Positions 1 to 12,580 of a DNA stretch of 64,000 nucleotides are shown one piece after another (position 1 is the stretch's first letter; each line of letters starts with the position of its first letter). Made by a program: the position numbers and the translations under genes. The stretch comes from Anadara kagoshimensis (Eukaryota; Mollusca; Bivalvia; Arcoida; Arcidae): the NCBI GenBank assembly GCA_021292105.1, contig CM037860.1, positions 14,464,698 through 14,528,697 of the forward strand, written 5' to 3'. The notes below the pieces were generated by a model. It did not search any database. It was not told the origin of the DNA and was given only the letters and a program-made list of their open reading frames with translations.

Positions 1-800
1 TACATTTTTTAAAAACCACCTTTTATATTATATACTGTAAATCAAGAAATTAATGCGAGCAAGAAATTAATGCGAAAAATGCGAGGCCCGTTTCATCGCA
101 TTAATTTCTTGTCGCATTAATTTTCCGATTTCCAAAAGTTCAATGTAAAATGATTTATCTCCCTTGAACCGGAAGTTGTAATCGTGGGTCATTTATTAGA
201 AACTCATGACAATAATTCTCTAGTTCTGGTATAAAGTATTATTTATTCTTCATAAATTGTCGAAAATTTAGCGACATAAGTAAGACTTTTTTTCGTCACA
301 AACTTTCACATTGCCATGTTTAAAATACAATGATTTACAGTGAAACGGGACATTCTTCTTATGCACCAAACGAATTTCTTTGTGGTGCCGAAGTGTATGC
401 TTATTACATGTTTATGGAATAATAAACAAGTCATAAGGCAATAATTCAACATTTTTTGTTATTTTTTCAAGATAAAAAATGGCGAAAGTAATTTTTGGAA
501 TTTAAAAAAAAAATCGCATTAATTTAAATACGCATTTTACAGCAAAATCGGCAATTCGCATTAATTTCATGACGCATTAAATTCCTGATTTACAGTATAT
601 TATGGTACTATCTGAAATTTTGTGGGCAAGGACAAGATTTAATTTTTCAGTGCATTGCTATTGTTTTGGAGAATTTTAATGGACAAATTGGGAAATGTTT
701 GTCATTTTTCTCTAAGGGAAACTACCTTTATTTGGTAGTAATTTTAAGCAAACAAAATCACTGATTACTGATGGTGGTGTCAGTTCTGAAATGGTGGAGA
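1..800 (+). repeat. Dispersed repeat copy, split by a TIR element
   Basis: Bases 1-32 and about 598-800 match two other places in the window (about 13508-13745 and 22254-22545) and, inverted, 41700-41790. The shared text runs from a TACATTTTTTAAAAAC-like start to a TTTTGTGGGTAAGGACAA-like middle and a GGTAGTAATTTTA-like end. No coding frame is shared between copies. The family is unknown to me; it behaves like an old interspersed element. The copy here is interrupted by the element at 33-597. Confidence 0.6.
33..597. mobile_element. Non-autonomous TIR element, 565 bp
   Basis: The ends are inverted copies: TACTGTAAATCAAGAAATTA at the left and, on the other strand, TACTGTAAATCAGGAATTTA at the right. 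A TA dinucleotide sits at both outer edges, as expected for a Tc1/mariner/pogo-type insertion, though family assignment is inference. A second internal copy of the ATTAATGCGA motif lies in each end region. There is no transposase frame. The element sits inside the dispersed repeat at 1-800. Confidence 0.7.
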
Positions 801-1146
801 AAACCAAATCTAAGTACCAATCTTTTGCCATTAAAATAACAAACTTTCTCATACTAGGATCTGCTCAACTGGAATTTGGACGCATCACAGACCTCTTGCT
901 CACCGAGTACATCTTAAAAATGTGCAGCATTTTCAAAAAGATACCTTAACATGACATACTGCAGTGGAATTTGCACAAGATTATAATTATAACAAAGAAA
1001 AAAAAAGAATAAAATTAAAACTAACCTTATGTTGGCTGTGTATATGTATAGTATTACGGTAGTTGTACAGTTTTAATTTAAAGTAAAAGTCTTAACTAGA
1101 ATGTGATACATTTACTTTCTCTAGGCAATTTAATATACAGTAGACC

Positions 1147-1201
1147 ATATATATATATATTATATATTACATATATAATATATATATATATATATACCCG
1201 G

Positions 1202-1248
<47 letters not shown>

Positions 1249-1250
1249 TT
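1147..1250. repeat. (TA)n and (GT)n microsatellite
   Basis: Long TA tracts are broken by ACATATAATA and CCCGG, then run into about 11 GT repeats. The open frame that starts in it is an artefact. Confidence 0.9.
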
Positions 1251-3420
1251 AGCATTTTAAATCATATATATTACTGTGTGTATTGTTTTCATTTTTATTT
1301 AGTTCCTGAATCAAATATAATTCTTATTTATTCATTAAATATAAGCTCAAGATTTAATTGGAAAATTGGAAGCTACTTTTACGTGTTCAATAACAAAGTC
1401 AATAAACTGACCAGAGCCTGACTGACAGATATTGACCACTAAGCCTGATTCACGTCATCTAAATATTACAAGTCATTAAGTAAGTTAAAGTTAATTAAAT
1501 TACATAGACATAAAAAAAATAGATATCAGGCAAATAGAATAAAATTTGCGTTTATCTGACAGCTCTAGGGTAACAAAATAAGATTATGTGAAATTTTATC
1601 CGGAATTTCATTTTAAAACGTGTTTAGTATTACATACATTGTGTTAATCACTCCATAATCAATCTGAGCACTTAAGTAGATTAATGTTAAAAATCAATGT
1701 ATTAATCCCCTGGAGAAAAGTCATTTAATTACTTAAATAGTTATAATCATATTAATATGTTAAAAAAATATATACATACCAAAATGACTTGAATGACCTG
1801 TGGTATTCCAAAATCCTAACACCCGAGATCTGATGTCCGAGATTCAAACTCCGAGATTCAAACTCAGATTAAGATGAGGTGCGGATCATTGAGTTATCAG
1901 GCTAAAGTTCCACCACAGCAGTCACAGAGTTAAAGATGTGTTTTAATGTTCCAGATAAACAAAAATGTATTAACTACACTTTTATACATATAAAGTACCT
2001 GTTCAGGTGAAAATTACAACTCTTATCAAGGTATAAAGCGTAATGGTCACGGTCCAGAAAGTTGATAGTAGTTGTTAATTCAATTTTTTTCTTGTTGAAA
2101 TGTTGAGTTATTTGCAAATTATTTATATGTAGAAATAAAACTCCTGAGATAAAAACCTGTTTTCCTGGTTTTACTGCAAATGATAATATGGGTAGTAAAG
2201 AAATACTTTGTCTCTAAAAACTTGTCAAGCAACTGTCCACAGAGGGGAAAAATGCTGTGCAACAAGTTCTAATACAAATTGTTTATTTTATCATACAAAA
2301 TTCTTGTGTATTTAAATCCAACACAATTCACTAATACAAAGTTAAATAGATTTCTTCAGATAATTGTTAAAATCATAAGAAATAATTAAATTGTCTTAAC
2401 TTTTTAATCCACAGAGTCGTTGTCGCAGATTTAAGCGTCGGACTACAATGACAATTAAACATGAAACATTACATCCCTCTAGACAATATCAACGAGTGTT
2501 TGTTGTTTTGAATTCTAAGTTTTATCGAGCACTTAGAACAGAGACGAGTATCTCTGTTTTCTGTGTCAGAAGTGAATGATCACATGGAGCATGATGTTGT
2601 CGTTGTAACATCGGAAAGCCGAGATAGTGGGAGATTCTCCATAATCAATAAGTGAATGTTTAACCCTACAGGAAATGGGAGAGAGTATATGTATGCAGTG
2701 CACACCAAAAACAATAAACTTGCACTAATAGTTGCATTCTACAGCTTATGTTTTTATTTTAATTTACTTAAAACGATGCAAATTTTTCTCATTAGCTGCA
2801 AGCTTCGATAGAAATTCACGCACATGTTTTACTTTCGTGATCAATTTGAGGACACTGATTCACACAGCAATCGTTTATCTAGATTATTCTGTATAATCAA
2901 CTCTTCCTAATGTTTCATTCATTTCTCGTTAAAAATGTTTTAAATTATTCAAATTCATTCAACAGAAGACATTCCAAAACTTTCATCATTTGTTTTATTC
3001 TTATTTTCAACATGTATTTTATTTAAATAAGCCAGGAAGGTGTTCCATTTCATTTATAAAAAAAATGGTTGAGTATAATAAATTTGACAAAAAATCAAGG
3101 TGACTCTTCCGACTAGCATTTTAACTGTCATCATATTGCGAAACCATGAATTATTTGTGCCTCTGAATATAAAGAACACAATCAGGGGCAGACAATTTGT
3201 GTATCTTGTCACACCTTATAAGGTTTGTTGTCATTTGTGTTCATACTTTGTGATAGGGCACACGTTGATGAAATATGTTTTACTGTTACAATTATGATGT
3301 CATGATGATGTCATCAGTCATCAGATATTGAAGTCAAAAAGTGTCATTTTGACAAGAAGTCAAATTGCATGTAATAAGAACAGTAAAACCTGCATATATC
3401 AATGTCACCATTGGGACTTA
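1251..3420. other. No gene seen
   Basis: AT-rich sequence with stops in all frames every few tens of bases. No splice-bounded coding segment, TIR pair or tandem repeat was recognised. Confidence 0.5.
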
Positions 3421-3580
3421 AAAATATGAACTATATATACAGAGTTTATTATTGTCTAATCTGAACCAGGGAAGTTGTAGGTTGGTTCCAAAAGTAAAAT
3501 TATTCAAATTTCCAAGATTAAAGTTAAGGGAAATCTTAGTTAAAGAATGGTTGTGAAATGAAATTTTAATATTGGTTAAA
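3421..3580 (-). repeat. Fragment of dispersed 'CAGTTTCACAATCATT' repeat
   Basis: Contains TTAAAGTTAAGG, TTAGTTAAAGAATGG and TTGTGAAATG, which match the arms of the TIR elements at 16228-16352 and 29405-29903. Only one end is clear, so this is a partial copy. Confidence 0.4.
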
Positions 3581-3744
3581 AGACTGAATAAATGAGCATT
3601 AAATTGCCTGGATATTGTCAGTCTGATTTTTTTTTTTTTTTTTTTTTCTGTAAAAAAAGCTAGTATAGATTTTAAGGCCTTATATGCTTCCAGCACGAAG
3701 AGGATTACTAAGTAAGTAAGTAGATTTTAATAGTTTTGTAATAG

Positions 3745-3870
3745 GAGGAATGAAACACCTGAAAAAACACTTTCTCACTCAGTGCCCAAGCTGAGGATCG
3801 AACTCTGCCCATGTGGGTAAAAAGCGAGCGTTCTACTACAAGGCTAAAAGATCTGGACCAGAAAGTCAAA
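3745..3870 (-). mobile_element. tRNA-derived SINE head
   Basis: On the minus strand there is an A-box-like TAGCCTTGTAGTAGAAC followed by a B-box-like GAGTTCGATCCTC, the internal RNA polymerase III promoter layout of a tRNA-derived SINE. A close relative lies at 14707-14845. The acceptor stem is not conserved, so it is not a functional tRNA gene. Confidence 0.6.
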
Positions 3871-6260
3871 TCGGTCTATGAAGGCCACCTAAGGAAACCA
3901 GTAAAAGTGGATTTTATGGGCAGGTGATCTTTATATACAGGTCAAAATAATATGAATATAGAACAATTGGGATACAATTCTACTGGCCTTTATAAGCAGG
4001 TGACCCTTATATAGAGGTGGCCTTTCAGACAGGTTGGACTTTATCTGCTGTATTTAACACACTAAAACACCAAGCCTACCTCAACCCCGCTGCAATTGGA
4101 AAGTAGAGTCTTACCATCAAAGTATTGAGTCTTAATTATCAACTAAAATTGAGAACAAAACCTGTAAATTTAAAGTCTCCAGTAATAAAACATTTACCAA
4201 TAGTGGTCACAAATTTTTAAACAATTAAGTCTTAAGGCAAGATTTGTCAAATAGAATCCAAATCTTAATGGTTTTCAATCTCAAGCAATAAAAGAGAGTT
4301 TTATTTTTCAATACACTTGTGTCAAGATTGATTCAGTGTTCTATTGATTCAGTATTGGTTTACATAACACAAACTGACAGCATCTCAGCAGACATTTAAG
4401 ACAAGATTAAGATCAATTATACAATCAATCCTAACTATTTATATCTACTCCAGCTACTGTCATAATTTCCTGTAAAACTGGTCAGCCGTGATCAAATTAC
4501 CAACAAACAGGTGATTGTCTTGTAACAAGTTTAAAAAGGTTTTCTGCCAGCCATTATGTTGCCAAGTGCTTCTTGGATTCATATTCTAACAAGATCTAGC
4601 TACAGCAGATATAAAAGTCTCTTCATTAGCAATAGGCATTTAGAAATGAAAGTCACAATGGTCTTTCAGAAAAGACTCTAAAAATGGATACCCATAGTCT
4701 CAGTAAGCATGGCACACCCCAAAGACCACTCTAAAGCACATTGCCTAGCGAGCACTGCAAAAGTAAAAATGTTTGTTACTTCTCCTATAGCTGGTGACAT
4801 CTCAATTTAAGTGAAATATTCTTAATTTGAACATAAAACCCCATTTCAATCAATGATATTGATTTCAACAGGCTTAATGAGATGTGTACTGTTGCTGAGT
4901 GTTTGGCCTTAAGAGTCTAACCCAAATAGCCGTTACCATAAATGTTTCTTTGACCATCAATTTACAGTATACAAATTACCAAAACCTGAAGTAACATTTG
5001 AAATGAATCCTCACAGTCTTGTAGCCTCTTTAGAATTTGAATTTGCATCTGACATAACTTGCAATCTTATATCAGTCTACCAGGTTTGAAGTACTATATC
5101 ATATGAGGGTAATCCTTATAGTCATTTATGGAATTTTTTTATGATTTTCAGTCCACAGACCTATTATTGTTTGAAACTTTATTTTTAAATTACTGCAAAG
5201 GTAAAGTAAGGGTGACAAAGGCACAATTTAGTTGATTATTAAATAACAGGTATTATTAAATGATGCACTGCATATATCCCATTTTTTAATCCACACCCAC
5301 ATACATAAAGTGAAAGTAGCTAGGAGAGCACCATATTGCATTTTAATTTCTCGTAAAAGAATTTGGTTTTCTTCTCAATTTCAGGCATCACATGTACCCT
5401 GATTTATGTTTCAAGATTTGTAATTTGGTGTTGAAGTTTTAAGTTACAGATTAGGACATGAGGACACCTGCTCTTATCAGGTGGGTTATTAATATTTAAT
5501 CAATTCCTGTCATAAAATCATTCTGAGGTTAGATAACTCATCATTTAACATGTGTCTTGGGTATATAATACAGCTAGAAACATATCAGTATCAATGTAAT
5601 ACTACAGTAATTCTTAGTTTGGGAAGGTTATATTTGGCTTACTTATATATCTAACTTTGTACAGTCTTATACATAATTGCAACTGTTATCAGATGAAAAT
5701 TCTAATTTAAAAAAAACCATATCATTTAGATGATCATTAGAGGCACAATGGACCTGATGTGCTCATCTAATAAATAAAGTGTAGTTGAAACATAAAATCT
5801 GAAATCGCCATGTCAGATGCATGTAACATCTAAAACAAGACACCTAATGGACCTGATGTGCCCACCTGAAAAATAAAGTCTGTTTGAAACATAAAATCTG
5901 TAATCCTGATGTCAAAATCTTTACATATATCAAAATATAGAAATTAAAAGTTGTCATGATCCTGACTTTTAACCCTGGCTTCATACAGAAATATCGTGCT
6001 TCAAAACATCAGAGACAGGGAAAGAGACATAGAAGAGACAGAGAAAAAGTTTTATTTACCTAAAAACAGTTTGTGTAATTCTTGAAAACTATCTTAATGA
6101 GGGACAGAGAGAGGGATAACAGAAGTGTATTTTATGTAACTTTCTTTCTTAATGAGACAGAGTCAATATGATAGAGACCAAGACAGACAAACAGAGAGAG
6201 AGGGAAGGTACGACTGTACTGATTCTAAACTTTTTATTTCAATGAGAGCATGAAGAGTTG
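3871..6260. other. No gene seen; one SINE tail
   Basis: Apart from a SINE 3' part at 4740-4862, I see only AT-rich unique-looking sequence and a few GACAGAG-rich purine stretches (6000-6200). Confidence 0.5.
4740..4862 (+). mobile_element. SINE 3' part
   Basis: GAGCACTGCAAAAG, TAGCTGGTGACATCTC and the tail AAGTGAAATATTCTT followed by ATAAAACCCCATTTCAATCA match the SINE at 49905-50036. The tRNA-like head is missing. Confidence 0.6.
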
Positions 6261-6268
6261 TAAGACTT

Positions 6269-6283
6269 CTTTCTCAAAGAGAG

Positions 6284-6318
<35 letters not shown>
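6269..6318. repeat. (GA)n microsatellite
   Basis: An AGAG-rich run ending in about 15 clean GA units. Confidence 0.9.
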
Positions 6319-6321
<3 letters not shown>

Positions 6322-6956
6322 CAGTAAAACTTTCATTTACCTTAAAACAGTGTGTGTATTCCTTGAAAACCTGCCTTCTTAATTATTTGTGATATCATCA
6401 TCATATGTTATCCTAGAGAGAAACTTAAATATATGTATAAATACATTAATTATAAATGTTCATATTTATATGAGTAATACCTGGATATACAGGAAATAAA
6501 TAAAGAATACATAGTATATATATATATATATGCTACTTATATGATTAATGTATTAATATTCAAGTAAAACCTGTATGTATTTTGATACTTTTAAAATGTT
6601 AATATTGAAAACAAGACATAATTAAAATTGTTTAAAAAGATGTGACCTTAATAACAAATAAAATGCACATTTTAGCAGTGTTTTACAAATTCTAATAGGA
6701 TTTATGCTTCAATTTTTATGCATCAGCTCAAAGCATATCCCTACCCTGTCTATGTTACATATACAGGCAAACAACATTGACCTGTCCACTTAACCTTTCA
6801 TTGAGAATTAATAGGAATTAGTCATATTGTTTACTTAAAGCAAAAATTGCCATAGGTGGTGTTATTCTAAAATAGCTTAAAAGGGGAGACAACTTGTGTG
6901 ATATTGGCAATTCGGTGATGTTCATTGAAGTCATATCTGAAAATTTTAAAAACAAA

Positions 6957-6959
<3 letters not shown>

Positions 6960-6990
<31 letters not shown>
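6960..6990. repeat. Poly(A) tract
   Basis: About 31 consecutive A residues. The open frames on the minus strand that read it as a phenylalanine run are artefacts. Confidence 0.9.
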
Positions 6991-6991
<1 letters not shown>

Positions 6992-7089
6992 CAAAAAATA
7001 GCTGGTATTTTTTCCATGTTTTGAGTTCATTGTCATCAGTCACAGATGGCATTTGTGGGGAATAATTGCTTTTACTAGATATGGAACCA

Positions 7090-7225
7090 CATCAGTTGAA
7101 GTTTTTCTCTCTCTCTTTCTCTTGGTGTTAAACAAGACATAATAGTAAGATATTTTTTATCAGTTGAAGTTATTCTCTCTCTCTTTCTCTTGGTGTTAAA
7201 CAAGACATAACAGTAAGATATTTTA
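7090..7225. repeat. Tandem duplication, about 67-bp unit
   Basis: ATCAGTTGAAG, a CT-rich run, TTGGTGTTAAACAAGACATA and AGTAAGATATTTT occur twice head to tail with few differences. Confidence 0.85.
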
Positions 7226-7229
7226 TTTT

Positions 7230-9400
7230 CAGTTCTATTTACCAATCCTACAATATAAAACAAGTCACTGTATAAAAAGATAAAGTTACAAAAAATAAAA
7301 TTTAGTATCAACATAACAGTCTACTCTGTGCAGCAATCATATGCTCAAGTTTTCATGAATCTGCCTGGTATGGGAGATGCAAGTATCAACTATCAACAAT
7401 AAGTTCTATATTTATGACCATCTTAAGGCTTCATACACACTGCAAATCTTAAGACTTGGTTATAAATTATCACTGAGCAGGTGCACTTAGTTTACCCAAA
7501 GGTAGCATAAAGCCATCTCATTTATGTTTCTTAGAAATAAACTTGGTAAGTCTATAAAATATGTTGTATGAATACAACTTGATAGATGTTATGATAAGCA
7601 CAATATAATTTTTGCTTGGTATTAACTTTTCCCGCACACAACAACGCGAAATACTGAAATAAGTGAAAATTAGTACACTGCAAAAATAAATACGTTTACA
7701 GTATAAGAATCTTGACTAGGGGTGTAAAATTCTATTACTCTATTCGATTCAATTTATATTGATATGAGTCTGTTTAAAACCTTAATTCATTATACAAAAG
7801 AATGTAGACTTGGTTAAACTCTATATTATGCTTGAACATCATAATACCCTAGTTAGCTAACTAGAATATTTTCGAGGTCAATAGAATTTTGACTGTTTTC
7901 TAAAATTCTGATATTTTTTACATCTAAAGAAATGCATGCTATTCTTTTTTTTTTTTTTTTTTTTTTTTTGCCTTCGACAAACGTCCCAGAAGAAATTGAT
8001 TTTAAAAGTGCAAGTAACCCATTGCAATGTTCCTACAGGGATAATGGTTAATAAAAGATCTCTAACTGCAGGTACGAGACTAATCCATCAGACAGGCTAA
8101 GAGCAATGTTCTAATACATCAGTGGGCTAAAATCGCAGGCTAAATCAATCCTCATCCCAGTTACGTGAGACAAACTAGTCATTAAAATGTACTAAAACTG
8201 GAAAATAAATACCGAGGTGAGCCTCATGCACAAAAATAATGGAGAAATATACTTAAAACCAATACATTAATCACAGTAGCATTCCAAGACTTGTGATATT
8301 TTATGAAATTTTAATCCACTCTCCAGAGAAAATCCGTGATATATGTATTGTACATATTTATAAAACAATCAAGTTATTTGAAGTATGATGCAGGTTTTTA
8401 CCGAGCATCTTGAAATCATGATGAACATGTCAAACACTGATCTATGTATTATTGTATTTATCTCTTGCTTACATTTCTATGTGGTTGGTTGTTGTACATT
8501 TCATCAAATATATTTCCCTCCTCTTTCAAAATATTGTCAGTGATAATTAGTATATTTTGTTTTTTTACATAACAAGTTTGTTATTTCTAGAATACTCGTT
8601 CTTATTGTTATTTCATTCTGTAAGAATCTTTTGACATTTAGTTCACAGACAAATTTATTATTGGTACTTAACAATGTTAGCGATACATTTTGATCTTCCA
8701 ATGGTTTCAACAGTTTTCAAGTCCTTATATTTTTCAAAATTCAACAGCAGAACCAAGAAGTCCATGTGACAACACAATACAATAATTCCTTACACCAGCA
8801 GCAAAGAAGAGTTTTGTTTTGGTATATTTAGTGATTTAAGTTGCTGAAATTAAAAAATGTTTTTTGTCTTTATATATGTGTAATATCTTGACTGGGGCAT
8901 AAAACTCTATTAAAAAAAATAAACAAGAAAAATGTTAACGTACGGATGGATGAAGGGACAATGCCATACTATAATATGTCCAGTTACACAGGCATACAAA
9001 TCATTCAAAAATATATAATAAAAAAATTAAACAATCAGAATTGGCTTCAAGATATGGTCAAATGTAATTTGCAGCCCATATTTTTTCCTGTATTGGTTTA
9101 ACATCACGCACAAAGACACAATGGATATGTTTACTTTGTGTTGTGGTTTGTAAATATTAAGATGTTAATTATAGAACCAACAGAACATCCATCAGAATTG
9201 ACAGTCCAACATAAACACAAATATTAGAACGATCACCGATACCTCAATCAATTCATCGTAAGACAAACAGGCTGAGTCTTTCTCTTAATCAACCAACACA
9301 AACCAGATCAAATGCTTGTTTACTGTTTTAACTTCGATTCTTTGTTAATTGATTTTGGACATGGACATTTATTTTTTGTTATTTGTGAAAGCTTTTTTCA
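7230..9400. other. No gene seen
   Basis: Unique-looking AT-rich sequence. A T-run of about 26 lies at 7944-7969. No coding exon or TIR pair recognised. Confidence 0.5.
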
Positions 9401-9409
9401 TTGGCGATT

Positions 9410-9607
9410 AACTAAGAGAAGAATCTATGATGGTGATGCCTGTGTACAATATGTTACATGGAGACACGTCTGCTTGGAGTGGTTGTACTGGGTACACTGT
9501 ATACTGTTACTAAGAGGAGAATATATGATGGTGATGCTTGTGTACAATATGTTACATGGAGACATGTCTGCTTGGATAAGTTGTACTGGGTACACTGTAT
9601 ACTGTTC
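9410..9607. repeat. Tandem duplication, 98-bp unit
   Basis: TAAGAGAAGAATCTATGATG and its neighbour TAAGAGGAGAATATATGATG start two 98-bp units that share ATGTTACATGGAGAC, GTCTGCTTGGA and TACTGGGTACACTGTATACT. The open frame across it only reflects the duplication. Confidence 0.85.
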
Positions 9608-9928
9608 AAAGCTACATTGGCAATTTTTTAATTTTCAATAAGATCTCTTATTGATGATTCTTAGTATACACACATTTATATGATGCCCCAGTATGTATCC
9701 TAATTGTATGTTTACAGTGTTTTCTCCAACTTCTTAAAATAAGGGGTCACCTCACTTGAAAGTTGGGGGTCATTTTCCAAATCAAGGGGTCACAATAATT
9801 CTGTTAAATTTTTAGATTTAATTATCATGCAAATGAGCAAGGGATTGGTAATATCTTATGTGAATATTGGATAACTGAAGCCAGAGTCAAGAATTTGTTT
9901 ATTGTTATTGCTATACAGTCTCTACTCT

Positions 9929-10384
9929 TTACATTTGAAGTAGCTGTTCTTTAGCAAGCCAGTAAACAGAATGTAATGCTCCCACTGCAGCTTCATTTTT
10001 AGAACATAACAAATCATGCACTTGCTTTTTCATGTTTAAACGAAGGGAATTTGATTCAAGAGATGCTTTGTGCTGAATGGAAGCAATATGTCTAGTGAGA
10101 GTAGAATGTCTGAAATTAATACATCCACTTGTGTAAGGATCGTCTTTCCCCTCGGATGAACACACGTTACATATCATTTTGAATCTCAGCCAGCTATTTT
10201 GTTGCAACCATTCAGGTCTAAATTCTTGTTTTGTCTTTAGTCCACTTTTATTGACTATCAGGGTATCGTCATCCTGAGCTGGTTGGTCGAGGCCTGGTGT
10301 GTCATCCGATTGTTCTTTGTCGTCGCTTTTATCACTGACAGGTTAAAAAAACGAAGTCAATCGCCGTTGCTTTGGCTTGGACAT
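9929..10384 (-). pseudogene. Broken N-terminal piece of a zinc-finger/hAT-like (ZNF862/C17orf113-type) protein
   Basis: The reading begins MSKPKQRRLTSFF, the start style of the ZNF862/KIAA1586/C17orf113-like group, which is related to hAT transposases. After one in-frame TAA (10343-10345, where this family usually has Lys) the same frame stays open to 9929. It shows an acidic linker, then a short zinc-binding module with a CNVC pair (WLRFKMICNVC), a TSGC..F motif and a TLTRHIASIQH segment giving Cys and His ligands, and lastly a VYWLAKEQLL motif typical of the region just before the transposase-like core. The product stops there, so the long C-terminal part is missing. Reaction: none expected; intact relatives are nuclear DNA-binding-like proteins of unclear role. 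It could instead be an exon of a live gene if the TAA is a sequencing error, but the lack of the core argues for a relic. Confidence 0.6.
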
Positions 10385-10845
10385 TTTTTTGTTTACAGCC
10401 CGATCGATCAAACGCTTTAAATACACCCAAACACTAACACGTGGTTTAATACAAGCATTAAATTGATCATGAATGAATCATGAGTGAACAGGGATCCTGT
10501 TATCTTAAATTGTAGCAAGGTATCTATGGATGTATCGATGTGTAATGCAACAGGAAACACGTTTAGCGCGAATTTCCGTTTTTAACTTTCGTTTTCAGTT
10601 CGAAACATTGTCCAAGTAAAACGAAGATGTTACACATTTGGATTGTTGTAAAAATCTAATTGCGTCAGGAAAAACGCACTAGGTCATTTAAGTTGCGTCA
10701 TTTATGAAATAATCGCGTCAAAAACGCAAAAACGCACTCTGGAGAAATCACTGTGTTTATCTTTAAAGTGCTAATGTACACTGGGTCAAAATGTGGAAAA
10801 TTCAATTAGAGAAGTTTTTAAGAGACAAATACCCCCTTCCAGAAC
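10385..10845. other. Flank of the zinc-finger relic
   Basis: Slightly richer in CG dinucleotides than its surroundings (ACGTGG, GTTTAGCGCG, GCGTCA). No clear promoter or further exon is visible. Confidence 0.35.
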
Positions 10846-10849
10846 ATAG

Positions 10850-11060
10850 CCTTTATGTATCAGACCAAATATTGATTTGACCTTCTGATACTTGACCATT
10901 GACCTACATACCTAAATTTCGTATGCAACATATTGTCTTGTACTGGTATCATATTTGCCTAAAGTATGATAAAAATTCATCCATAGATGTTGTAGTTATG
11001 GAGCGGACATTATATTCGGAAGGATGAATAGACAGACAGGGTAATTCCTATGTGCCTGAT
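10850..11060 (+). repeat. Dispersed 'GACAGACAGGGTGATTCCTATG' family copy
   Basis: Shares GACCTTCTGA, GTATGCAACA, a TAAGTATGAT-like motif, ATCCATAGATG, GAGCGGACA and GACAGACAGGGTAATTCCTA with 17570-17775. Such units are abundant in bivalve genomes. No coding content. Confidence 0.6.
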
Positions 11061-11479
11061 CAAGATTAAACTCACAGTGAGTACTCATGCACTATACCAG
11101 TACCTAGCCAACTACATACGCCTTTATAATACATGATAGATCCAAGGTAAACTCCGAGTTAGTAGTGGAGACACCTTAGTGGTGTCAATAATAGATCAAT
11201 ATACCAATATGTCATCCATATAAAAACCTTAGGTTTGAAGACACCCCAGCCTGATCCAGTATTTCTAGAGCCCATTGTGGGTGTATTGGCAAGCAGACAC
11301 ATAGTTGAACACATCTCTGGGTTGTTGGTGTTGTTTCAATCCCTTCCCTCCTTTGTAGGAGAACCTTACATGTTACCACACCACTACATCTAGATTATAA
11401 ATGGAAGGTAAACAGTACCATCACCCCATTTTCTTTCATATATATTGAAGCATCAGTTCTAATATACCGGTAGTAGAGA

Positions 11480-11890
11480 AAATCAGTGTTTGGAGAAAAC
11501 CACCAACATTTGACAAGCCATTACTGACAACTTTTCTCACAGGATCTGCTGGAGTGGAATAAAATACAGCTGATTCTTTTAACAATGGAAAGATTAATGA
11601 CCAATATCAATTTATATGAAGGCGGGAGGAAACCAAAGTGTCCAGAGAAAACCACCAACCTCCGACATGCCAACTGACCTTTCTTACAGGATCTGTTGGA
11701 GTGGAATAAAGTATAGCTGATTCTTTTAACAATGGAAAGATTAATGACTTATAAAGGTGGAGAAAACCAAAGTGTCCAGAGAAAACCACCAGCCTTTGAC
11801 ATTTAGCCAACTGACAACCTTTCTCACAGGATCTGCTGGAGTGGAATAAAGTACAGCTGATTCTTTTAACAATGTAAAGATTAATGACTA
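11480..11890. repeat. Three tandem units of about 145 bp
   Basis: GAGAAAACCACCA, TTTCTCACAGGATCTGCTGG, AGTGGAATAAA and GATTCTTTTAACAATG recur with starts near 11490, 11645 and 11775. The open frame on the minus strand is only the repeat. Confidence 0.8.
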
Positions 11891-11899
11891 ATGACTGCT

Positions 11900-12225
11900 T
11901 GATATATGGGAATAATCATTTGATTTACTACCATTGATAATAATAACAATTACACCTCAGAGACTGCTAGAAAGAATAGCTTAAATTGTAAGGTTTACAG
12001 CACCTCACAAGACTAACATAATAATACCGGGGTCAAAGGTCAAATCAATTCCCAGGAGGGCCAGTAAAAACCTTTAGTCAATAATTACATTTTCACCTTT
12101 ATAAGATCATTACACTATTTACAGACAGGTAATAAACAACATAAAGGTCAATACAACTAGAACATAATCATAATTCAAAGGTTCATAACTACCCCCCACC
12201 CTCCCCTCCCGGTATAAAAAATTAC
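11900..12225. other. No gene seen
   Basis: Unique-looking sequence with a short C-rich stretch near 12190-12210. Confidence 0.45.
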
Positions 12226-12234
12226 TGATGTAGT

Positions 12235-12580
12235 AGACCTGGTAGAACAGTTGGTATAACACTTGCCTATAGCAGAGCTGCCAACTGACCCGCAACCCAC
12301 ATGTCCGACCTGGATTTGGACATTGATTCCTGCTGCCCCGCCAAGAAAGGGACTGACCCGAAAATTACCATAGGGTTTGAGGATTTGAAATGTTCATTCA
12401 TTACCACTCAAATTCATCTTTAATCTTGGCGATTCAATTCTTTTGGGAGGAATGCACCCAGTCACAGTCAATATTTTGGTCAGACCCGCAATAAGGCAAA
12501 ATAGGGTTGGCAGCTCTTCTATATTGTGGGAGGTCCTGGGTTTGATCCCCAGTCCGACACCTGCATTTTTCTTCTTCCTG
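12235..12580 (+). mobile_element. tRNA-derived SINE, split by a TIR element
   Basis: An A-box-like GGTAGAACAGTTGGTATAAC lies at 12241, and a B-box-like GGGTTTGATCCCCAG lies at about 12539. In an intact SINE these are about 40 bases apart; here 247 bases of another element separate them. Confidence 0.7.
12272..12518. mobile_element. 247-bp TIR element nested in a SINE
   Basis: The ends are inverted: AGAGCTGCCAAC at 12274 and GTTGGCAGCTCT ending at 12517. The five bases CTATA flank both sides (12267-12271 and 12519-12523), a direct target duplication within the SINE. A partial relative with the right end (GGACCCGCAATTA, ATAGGGTTGGCAGCTC) lies at 20130-20180. No transposase frame; superfamily not assigned. 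Confidence 0.75.

Noticed and set aside
3621-7036. Minus-strand frames with poly-Lys or poly-Phe
   Set aside because: They come from T- and A-runs (3629-3647 and 6960-6990).
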